A DNA stretch of 10,570 bases, taken from contig QAXH01006149.1 of assembly GCA_004335635.1 (NCBI GenBank), forward strand, positions 32,784 to 43,353, read 5' to 3'. Shown here in pieces: positions 1 to 6,073 of the stretch. Position 1 is the first letter of the stretch; each line of letters begins with the position of its first letter. The position numbers were made by a program, and so were the translations under genes. Under the pieces are notes generated by a model that saw only the letters and a program-made list of their open reading frames with translations, was not told where the DNA came from and ran no database searches. The stretch is from Chloromonas sp. AAM2 (taxonomy: Eukaryota > Chlorophyta > Chlorophyceae > Chlamydomonadales > Chlamydomonadaceae).

Positions 1-168
1 AAGATTGGAATTATTGTCCCTCATTCGCATGCACGTGAAGCCGGGCTGATAGCAAATTCCTATTTATTTTTATCTGCAGATCAATTGTTCATGAACGTGA
101 CGGTATCGGAAGCCGGCTGTAACATCAAAGAAAATGCACGGGTAGCCGAATTACGAATAATTGATTGA
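1..168 (+). CDS. 3' end of an unidentified gene (partial)
   Basis: The first reading frame is open from the window edge to a TGA at 166-168, giving the last 55 residues of a protein whose start lies outside. The peptide contains PHSHAREAG near its beginning and ends ARVAELRIID; it is of mixed composition with no membrane segment or cysteine cluster. I do not recognise the family. That it is a real coding end rather than a chance frame rests on position: its stop lies 5 bases from the stop codon of the convergent permease gene, with no other space for a 3' end, and the composition looks like an ordinary globular protein. A chance open frame of this length remains possible. Confidence 0.5.
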   Translation, partial: KIGIIVPHSHAREAGLIANSYLFLSADQLFMNVTVSEAGCNIKENARVAELRIID

Positions 169-173
169 CCGAA

Positions 174-2597
174 TCATTCATTTTTAAGAGAATTTGCGGG
201 ATTACTTATGGCTGATTTTACAGCTCGTCCACTTACCGTGAAAACCGCGATCAGGAATGCAATGAACCCGGAAATAATGAAAATATCGCCACTTAGTTCG
301 GTTCGATATGCAAAATTTTGCAGCCATTCATTCATAATATAAGCAGCAATGGGTGCAGCGATTACATATCCAATAAACACGAGTTTAAGGAAGTCCTTGG
401 AAAGTAAAACCACAATACTCGATACGGTGGCTCCCAACACTTTGCGAATGCCAATTTCTTTTGTTCTTGCGTTAGCCGTATACGCAGCCAGTCCAAATAA
501 TCCTAAACAAGCAATGATGATCGCCAACAGAGATGCGATTATAAAAAGTTGCTGAAATCTGAATTCTGCTGAATACTGTTCATCATATTGGTCCTGAATA
601 AAGAAATATTCAAATGGATTTCCGGGAAAATATTCACCGTAAAGTTCACCGATTTCACTGATTACCGCTGAAGTGTTTTCCTCAGGAATTTGTATGGTGA
701 AATACGAATTGGCATTTAGTGGAAGTAATATCATGGGGTCGATCTTCTCTTGAAGCGAAATGTGGTGATAGTCTTTAATGACACCGCCAACGGTGTAATC
801 TCCAAATTCTCCCCATTTTATGGTTTGGCCTACAGCAGAAGAAGCAGATTCAAATCCCAATTCATTTGCTGCAGCTTCATTCAATACCATGATGTTTGCC
901 GCCCAGCCATGGTCGATTGCTTCTTTGCTGAACGTTTTGCCCGCCACTAATTCAATATCAAAGGTGTTCAGGTAGTTTTGATCTACCAACAACATGGCAT
1001 AACTTTTCTTTTCATCACCCGGTTCCGGGGTGGTATTGGTAATTCCGTTGGCAAAAAAGTTGTATCCATTGCCGGGAATGTTGTTTGAACCAGAGAATGA
1101 TCGGACGTACGAAAGGCGGGTAAGTTCATCTTTAAAAGAAGTACCAAAGGTTGAATTGGTTTCCTGTTGTACCGAAGGCCCCTGTATCACTAAGCGATTT
1201 TCGAGAGTGAATCCAAGATCTTTTGTTTGCATAAAATTCAGCTGCTTGTTGAATACCATTACGACCATAATGAATAAGATGGATACAACAAACTGAAATA
1301 CCACCAGCGCCTGCCGGATGCGCAACCCTTTCCCAAGATTTTTGAAGCTTCCTTTCAGTATGCGGTTCGGTTGTTCTGATGTGAGGACAAATGCGACATA
1401 TCCACCAGAAACTATCACTCCAGTCAGGAGAAAGAATCCACCAATAAGCCAAAATCCACTGAAATTCAGAATACTGAGTGATAATTCTTTATCAAGTAAC
1501 TGATTAAAGTAAGGCTGAATCAGTTCCACAATACCAAGGGCCATGAAAAGGCAGAGCAAACTAAAGATTAGTGTTTCACCCAAAAACTGAAGAATCAATT
1601 GCGGTTTAGTGGCCCCCAATGTTTTCTGAATACCAATTTGTTTGGCCCGCTCCATGCCCTGAGCGGTAGAAAGGTTAATATAGTTGGCCCATGCAATGAT
1701 CATGATCATCAAGCCCACGAGAAGAACCAGCAGTACCTGTACGATATTTCCGGTAGTTGGAAGATTGTAAGAGAGGGAAGGAGCTAAATGAAGATGAGTA
1801 AAGTTCTGTAGTTTCAGAACTGAGGTGTCGTCCGACTTAAGCTGAGATTTTAATTCATTGAAAATATCGGCTACTCTATTAGCATTTGCTTCCTCTTCCA
1901 GCAATAAAAACGTTTGTGTAAACCCATTATCCAGGCCGTCAGGATTTGCCCAGGATGAATTTTCCATAATAGCTGGATTTTTGAGGGTGTTGAATGAAAT
2001 ACCAAGATTGAACGAATAATCGGAGTTAGCGGGAAAGTTTTCGAGAACACCCGAAACTGTCAATTCAATGTTGCCAAACTGTGAATCGTAGGTGAAGGTT
2101 TTACCGGCGGCTTCGCGGGTTCCGAAGTACTTGATGGCGGTAGATGCATTTAATAAAGCTGAGTTAGGGGAGCTTAAATCTCCTGTTCCATCAATCAGTT
2201 TAAGCGTAAAAATATCCAGCAGGTTATCATCTACAAAAACACATCCTTCTCTGAAATTTTTTTGCCCTGTATTTTCATTATTGATGGAAGACACTCCTGA
2301 ACAAAGGTCGGAAGTGAAGCGCGTAGCATTCAGCACACCGGGAATATTTTCTTTGGCAACCTGCGCTACGCCCGGTGGGAGCATGGTTTTCACTTCGCCA
2401 TTTTCATCTTCAGCCAATAAGCGATAAATATGGTCTTTTTGCTCGTGAAAAGAGTTTGCGCTAAACTCAAAAGCCACAAACTGGAGGATAAATAAGAAAG
2501 CAGCGATACCCCCAATCAGTCCTGCAGCCGAAATCAGGGTTGATCCTTTTCTTCTTTTTAGATGTCGGTAGGCAAAGGTGAAATAATTTTTAAGCAT
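174..2597 (-). CDS. ABC transporter permease A, MacB/FtsX type, double module
   Basis: 807-residue inner-membrane permease of the MacB/FtsX (type VII, mechanotransmission) superfamily. Order: a basic N-terminal amphipathic stretch (YRHLKRRKG), TM1 at about 19-41, a MacB_PCD-like periplasmic domain about 45-280, FtsX core of three helices about 284-310, 333-357 and 380-406, a further helix about 429-450, a second periplasmic domain about 455-680, then a second FtsX core about 684-706, 734-756 and 770-792. The cytoplasmic coupling segments IGIQKTLGAT (about 321-330) and EIGIRKVLGAT (about 714-724) mark the two cores. The C-terminus ends NPANSLKNE, like its paralogues. The start is ATG at 2595-2597, matching the MxKNY start of permeases B and C. 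It lies 149 bp downstream of the complete ATPase gene but has its own sigma-54 type promoter, so it is probably a separate unit in the same regulon. The substrate cannot be told; envelope export or stress defence is inferred from the family. Confidence 0.93.
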   Translation of the reverse strand: MLKNYFTFAYRHLKRRKGSTLISAAGLIGGIAAFLFILQFVAFEFSANSFHEQKDHIYRLLAEDENGEVKTMLPPGVAQVAKENIPGVLNATRFTSDLCSGVSSINNENTGQKNFREGCVFVDDNLLDIFTLKLIDGTGDLSSPNSALLNASTAIKYFGTREAAGKTFTYDSQFGNIELTVSGVLENFPANSDYSFNLGISFNTLKNPAIMENSSWANPDGLDNGFTQTFLLLEEEANANRVADIFNELKSQLKSDDTSVLKLQNFTHLHLAPSLSYNLPTTGNIVQVLLVLLVGLMIMIIAWANYINLSTAQGMERAKQIGIQKTLGATKPQLILQFLGETLIFSLLCLFMALGIVELIQPYFNQLLDKELSLSILNFSGFWLIGGFFLLTGVIVSGGYVAFVLTSEQPNRILKGSFKNLGKGLRIRQALVVFQFVVSILFIMVVMVFNKQLNFMQTKDLGFTLENRLVIQGPSVQQETNSTFGTSFKDELTRLSYVRSFSGSNNIPGNGYNFFANGITNTTPEPGDEKKSYAMLLVDQNYLNTFDIELVAGKTFSKEAIDHGWAANIMVLNEAAANELGFESASSAVGQTIKWGEFGDYTVGGVIKDYHHISLQEKIDPMILLPLNANSYFTIQIPEENTSAVISEIGELYGEYFPGNPFEYFFIQDQYDEQYSAEFRFQQLFIIASLLAIIIACLGLFGLAAYTANARTKEIGIRKVLGATVSSIVVLLSKDFLKLVFIGYVIAAPIAAYIMNEWLQNFAYRTELSGDIFIISGFIAFLIAVFTVSGRAVKSAISNPANSLKNE

Positions 2598-2632
2598 AAT
2601 CCTGATGAATTTGTTTGGTACTGCTTTGAGGT

Positions 2633-2649
2633 ATCCAATATCTGTGCCA
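2633..2649 (-). promoter_or_regulatory. sigma-54 (-24/-12) promoter of permease A
   Basis: Read on the minus strand from 2649, the sequence is TGGCAC-AGATA-TTGGAT. The -24 GG (2648-2647) is followed by ten bases and then the -12 G (2636), which fits the RpoN consensus TGGCAC-N5-TTGC except that the last C is G. The predicted transcription start, about 12 bases on, falls near 2623 and leaves a leader of about 26 bases before the ATG at 2597. The same element with the same spacing precedes permease C, and paired palindromes lie upstream of both, which makes chance unlikely. RpoN itself is not in the window. Confidence 0.68.
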
Positions 2650-2703
2650 AACGAAGGAAAAGCTATTAAATAACCTAAAATAGATGCTTTTGATGAAGTT
2701 TAG

Positions 2704-2740
2704 TGTTCGCTGACAAACATATTATGTTCGTTTATGAACA
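2704..2740 (-). promoter_or_regulatory. Paired enhancer-like palindromes upstream of permease A
   Basis: Two 16-bp units stand 21 bp apart: 2704-2719 (plus strand TGTTCGCTGACAAACA) and 2725-2740 (TGTTCGTTTATGAACA). The second has perfect 5-bp arms; the first is a degenerate copy. Their centres are 64 and 85 bp upstream of the -24 GG, the usual zone for binding of an NtrC-family activator. The pair also forms part of an 8-bp inverted repeat (2701-2708 with 2736-2743) just after the stop codon of the ATPase gene, so an RNA hairpin is an alternative reading, but the matching pair at 8612-8648 favours a DNA-binding site. Confidence 0.65.
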
Positions 2741-2746
2741 CTATTT

Positions 2747-3442
2747 TCAAGTAGTTTCTGCTTCTTTTTCGTATGGATTTTCTTTGACGATGGCACCGTC
2801 CTTCAGGTTGATGATCCGATTTCCATAAGCCGCCATTTTCTCGGAATGTGTGACTTGTATGATCGTCACTCCTTCTTCATTAAGCTTCTTGAACATCTCC
2901 ATGATCTGCTCGCTTTGTTCGGAATGAAGATTTCCTGTCGGCTCATCAGCCAATAGTAATTTAGGACTTCCGATGATGGCCCGAGCTACACCAACTACCT
3001 GTTGCTGTCCGCCCGAAAGTTGGGATGGAAATAAATCTTTTTTAGCTACAATGTTAAACCGATCCAGAATGTCGGCAACCATGGCTTTTCGCTTTTTGCT
3101 TCCGACTTTTCGATAGAGCAGCGGCATCTCGATATTTTCATATACCGTCAATTCATCAATCAGATGATAGGCCTGAAATACAAACCCAATATGCGATTTA
3201 TGATATTTCGATTTCTGCTTTTCGCTGAGGTTGTGAACCGGTTCACCCAAGAAATCATATTCACCTTCTGAAGCGTCATCCAGAAAACCAAGGATGTTCA
3301 GCAAAGTCGATTTTCCGGCGCCGCTCGGTCCCATGATAGTCACGAATTCGCCTTCCTCTATTTTCAGGTTAATGCCTTTGAGGATGAAGGTTCGCTGAAA
3401 CCGCTTGTCGATGTATTTGTCAATATTTTTTAGTTGGATCAT
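2747..3442 (-). CDS. ABC transporter ATP-binding protein, LolD/MacB type
   Basis: 231-residue complete nucleotide-binding subunit, normal length for LolD-like ATPases. Visible motifs are Walker A GPSGAGKS (38-45), Q-loop VFQAYHL with Q90, signature LSGGQQQ (142-148), Walker B LLLADEP (162-168), and switch histidine in VTHS (H199). Two positions depart from the textbook MacB/LolD sequence. The signature is followed by VVGVARA instead of RVAIARA, and the D-loop is NLHS instead of NLDS. The NLHS form occurs, as far as I recall, in a Bacteroidota subgroup of this family, so it is not necessarily inactivating. The start is ATG at 3440-3442, preceded by an A-rich stretch. It lies 83 bp downstream of permease B and in the same direction, so it probably shares the permease C-B transcript and powers one or more of the three permeases at the inner membrane. 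Confidence 0.95.
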   Translation of the reverse strand: MIQLKNIDKYIDKRFQRTFILKGINLKIEEGEFVTIMGPSGAGKSTLLNILGFLDDASEGEYDFLGEPVHNLSEKQKSKYHKSHIGFVFQAYHLIDELTVYENIEMPLLYRKVGSKKRKAMVADILDRFNIVAKKDLFPSQLSGGQQQVVGVARAIIGSPKLLLADEPTGNLHSEQSEQIMEMFKKLNEEGVTIIQVTHSEKMAAYGNRIINLKDGAIVKENPYEKEAETT

Positions 3443-3447
3443 TTTTT

Positions 3448-3532
3448 CAGTTTTTAGTTAGCAGTGAACAGTAAACATTTTATTACCAAATTTGATAACT
3501 GATCACTGTTTATTACTCACTGTGATTATTCA
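3448..3532. repeat. Heptad-built inverted repeat, permease B/ATPase spacer
   Basis: The spacer is made of 7-base steps. On the left are CAGTTTT (3448), TAGTTAG, CAGTGAA (3462) and CAGTAAA (3469); on the right, ACTG recurs at 3498, 3505 and 3519. The 16 bases 3462-3477 pair with 3507-3522 at 13 of 16 positions, and TTACCAAA pairs with TTTGATAA at the centre (about 3483-3498). The repeat runs into the stop codon of permease B (3526-3528). It may act as an RNA hairpin between two genes of one transcript. Confidence 0.6.
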
Positions 3533-5991
3533 CTTCTTAAACTTTCGGTTGGATTAATCAGCGTTGCTTTAATGGATTGATAGCTGACCGTCAACCAGGC
3601 CACTGCTAAAACGGTTAGGCCAGACAATAGGAAGATGCCAGCTCCAAGTTCAATGCGATAAGCGAAGTCCTGCAGCCAGTTATTCATTCCGTACCAGGAA
3701 ATCGGAGCGGCAATCAGAAAGGCCACGGCCACGAGTTTGGTGAACTCCTTGTTAACCAACATAACGATGTTGCGTGAGCTGGCGCCCAGTACTTTTCGGA
3801 CTCCGATCTCTTTGGTTCTGCGTATCACCAGCAGTGAAGCCAGGCCAAATAAACCAAGGCAGGCAATGAGGATCGCGAGGACGGAGCCGGTTCCAACGAT
3901 ACGACTTAAACGCTGTTCCTGCCGATATTGATTGTCCAATGCCTGATCTACAAAAGTGTAGTTAAATGGCGTGCCCGGAGCAATGCTTCTAAAATTTTCC
4001 CGGATCTCACTAACGATCTTTTGAAGGTTTGAAGTTGTTAGGTTCATCGAAATTCTCGGGTCAAAAGAGTTCGCAATACCCAGGTTTTCTATCCCTGAAA
4101 AAAGAACTTCAAAGGACATCGATAAAGCCAGCGGGCCCACTTTAGTATGTAGCGATTCAAAGTGGAAATTCTCAACAACACCTATCACTTCATGTTCCAC
4201 AAAGTCAGGTCCCGGTAGGCTTTCGCCAATGGGATTTTCCCATCCGAAATAATCTACCATTGCTTCATTGACGATGATAGCTCGTCGCGGGTCACTGGGA
4301 TTGTCTTCAGAAAAATTTCGTCCCTGCAAAACTTCAATACCTAAAGTGGGGATGAAATCTGCATCTACCACATTGCCGTGAAAAACTTGAACCTGTTGTT
4401 GGTCGTCAGTAAATCCAAGCTGAAACCAACCTCCGGATTGAACCAGGGTGAGGGAGGCCACTGAGATGTCACCGATTTCCGGAGTAGCCGCAAGTTCGGT
4501 TTCCAGCAATTGCTTAAATCGTAAAGCATCCTGAAATACTTCATCCGGATCATTTTGTGGAGTATTCGTGAGCCCGGTCTCAAAAACCAAGACCTGATCC
4601 TTTTGATAACCCAGGTTTTTATTCTGAACGTAATTCATCTGTTGATGAATGGTGATTGTACCGATGATCAAAGCAATGGACAAAGCAAACTGCAATACGA
4701 CCATGAACTGCTGAAATCGACCCTTGCCGGAGGATAGTTTTAGCTGTCCTTTCAAAACTTGGATGGGGCGAAACCCTGAGAGTACCAAAGCTGGATAAAT
4801 TCCTGCAACCAGGCTCACGAAGATAGCCGTTGCCATTAAACTTAGTAACATGACTGGGGTGTAAGCCAAATTAAGTTCCGTTCCCGATAAATTGTTAAAG
4901 AAGGGCAGTAAAAGTTCGGCAAATGTCAGACCCACCAAGAATGCGATGGCAGTCATTAGCAACGCCTCCCCCCAAAACTGATACATCAGGTGGTGACGAA
5001 CGGCCCCGATAGTCTTGCGAATCCCTACTTCCTTGGCCCGTGAAGTTGAACGACTAATGGAAAGAGTCATAAAATTTACACAAGCGATGAGTAAAATAAG
5101 TAAGGCGATAACGCTTAAAATGTATGAATAGACCGGATCACTTACCGTTGCAAGTGGACCAGTAAGTGCTGTATCCAGGTGAATGTCGGTAAGTGGTTGA
5201 AGATGTAGGGTGTACTGTGTTTCCTGATAGGTTTCTGAACCAAGCACCGTCTCCATCATGGACGCGAATTTTTCATTCAGTTGAAGAGGATCTGTACCTT
5301 CTTGCAAGGTCAGATACGTACTTCCATAGACATTAAACCAACTTTGTTGTCCCCGCTCAGAAATCAGTGAACTCAGGTTTTCATGCGGCATCAATATGTT
5401 GTAAGAGAGGCTCGAATTGGAAGGCGCATCCTCAATCACACCACCAACCATGAATTCTTTGTATTCATCCCCCATCCGAATTGAAATTGGTTTTTGAACT
5501 GGATCTTCGTTACCAAATAAACGCTTAGCAGCCGATTCGGAAAGTATTACAGAGGAAGGATTGGCAAAAATTGCTGATGCGTTTCCCTGTATCATTTTGA
5601 AATCAAAGATCTCAAAAAAATCATCATTTACAATAAGGAAGCTTTCACTTCGTGCTTCCGGCTGTTGCGGAGTCGAAACTGTATTGTTAAAATTGAATAG
5701 GTAGGAGATATGTTCTACTTCAGGAATATTTTCACGGAGGGTAGGAGCAAGAATAACCGGAGTTGCTCCATTGCTTATGACTCGCTGATTAGGTAGTCGC
5801 TCTTCATACCAAACCCGATAAGTGCGGTCTGCTTTAGAATGAAAATTATCGTAATTCCACTCATTTATAACATATAAGCCAATCAGTATACAGCAGGCAA
5901 TTCCGGCCGCCAGTCCAAAAATATTGATAAAGGAATACACCTTGTTTTTAAACAGGTTTCTGAAGGCAATTTTGAGGTAGTTTTTAATCAT
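3526..5991 (-). CDS. ABC transporter permease B, MacB/FtsX type, double module
   Basis: 821-residue inner-membrane permease, the longest of the three. It has a basic start (RNLFKNK), TM1 about 20-42, a periplasmic MacB_PCD-like domain about 45-285, a first FtsX core with helices about 288-311, 341-363 and 378-402, a linking helix about 430-450, a second periplasmic domain about 455-695, and a second core about 699-721, 749-770 and 780-803. Coupling segments are EVGIRKTIGA (about 321-330) and EIGVRKVLGAS (about 728-738). The tail NPTESLRSE matches its paralogues. The second periplasmic domain is about 20-30 residues longer than in A and C, including an extra loop around 620-645. The start is ATG at 5989-5991. 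It lies 82 bp after permease C with only a heptad repeat between, and no promoter is visible, so co-transcription with permease C is likely. The substrate is unknown. Confidence 0.94.
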   Translation of the reverse strand: MIKNYLKIAFRNLFKNKVYSFINIFGLAAGIACCILIGLYVINEWNYDNFHSKADRTYRVWYEERLPNQRVISNGATPVILAPTLRENIPEVEHISYLFNFNNTVSTPQQPEARSESFLIVNDDFFEIFDFKMIQGNASAIFANPSSVILSESAAKRLFGNEDPVQKPISIRMGDEYKEFMVGGVIEDAPSNSSLSYNILMPHENLSSLISERGQQSWFNVYGSTYLTLQEGTDPLQLNEKFASMMETVLGSETYQETQYTLHLQPLTDIHLDTALTGPLATVSDPVYSYILSVIALLILLIACVNFMTLSISRSTSRAKEVGIRKTIGAVRHHLMYQFWGEALLMTAIAFLVGLTFAELLLPFFNNLSGTELNLAYTPVMLLSLMATAIFVSLVAGIYPALVLSGFRPIQVLKGQLKLSSGKGRFQQFMVVLQFALSIALIIGTITIHQQMNYVQNKNLGYQKDQVLVFETGLTNTPQNDPDEVFQDALRFKQLLETELAATPEIGDISVASLTLVQSGGWFQLGFTDDQQQVQVFHGNVVDADFIPTLGIEVLQGRNFSEDNPSDPRRAIIVNEAMVDYFGWENPIGESLPGPDFVEHEVIGVVENFHFESLHTKVGPLALSMSFEVLFSGIENLGIANSFDPRISMNLTTSNLQKIVSEIRENFRSIAPGTPFNYTFVDQALDNQYRQEQRLSRIVGTGSVLAILIACLGLFGLASLLVIRRTKEIGVRKVLGASSRNIVMLVNKEFTKLVAVAFLIAAPISWYGMNNWLQDFAYRIELGAGIFLLSGLTVLAVAWLTVSYQSIKATLINPTESLRSE

Positions 5992-5998
5992 TGTTTTA

Positions 5999-6068
5999 AG
6001 CTTTCAGCGATCAGCCCTCAGCTTTCGGTCAGCTTAATCTGACGGCTGAAAGCTGAGAGTTGACTGCT
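5999..6068. repeat. Heptad-built inverted repeat between permeases C and B
   Basis: On the left, four 7-base units of the form AGCnnTC run without a break: AGCTTTC (5999), AGCGATC, AGCCCTC and AGCTTTC (6020). On the right are the complementary units GACGGCT (6041), GAAAGCT (6048), GAGAGTT and GACTGCT (6062). CTCAGCTTTC (6017-6026) pairs perfectly with GAAAGCTGAG (6048-6057), and GTCAG (6028-6032) with CTGAC (6039-6043). No T-run follows, so it is not a standard terminator; within an operon it could modulate mRNA stability. Confidence 0.75.
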
Positions 6069-6073
6069 ATTAT

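Noticed and set aside
154..180. TGATT-GACCG-AATCA hairpin as a terminator between the convergent genes at the left edge
   Set aside because: Only 5 A-T-rich pairs; not distinguishable from chance.
1132..1452. Long antisense and alternate-frame openings inside the permease genes (also 2092-2427, 8059-8440, 4365-4583)
   Set aside because: They overlap well-supported permease coding sequence entirely, have no family resemblance and look like frame shadows.
2658..2690. AAAGCTATT/AATAGATGCTTT inverted repeat as a terminator of the ATPase gene
   Set aside because: The stem is mostly A-T with a 3-base bulge and no clear T-run follows; too weak to call.
2791..2806. Plus-strand TGGCAC resembling a -24 element inside the ATPase gene
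   Set aside because: The base ten positions after GG is not the required -12 G, it lies in coding sequence, and no plus-strand gene follows.
5999..6068. Short regular repeats as a CRISPR array
   Set aside because: Units are 7 bases with no spacers and are arranged as inverted arms; no cas genes are present.
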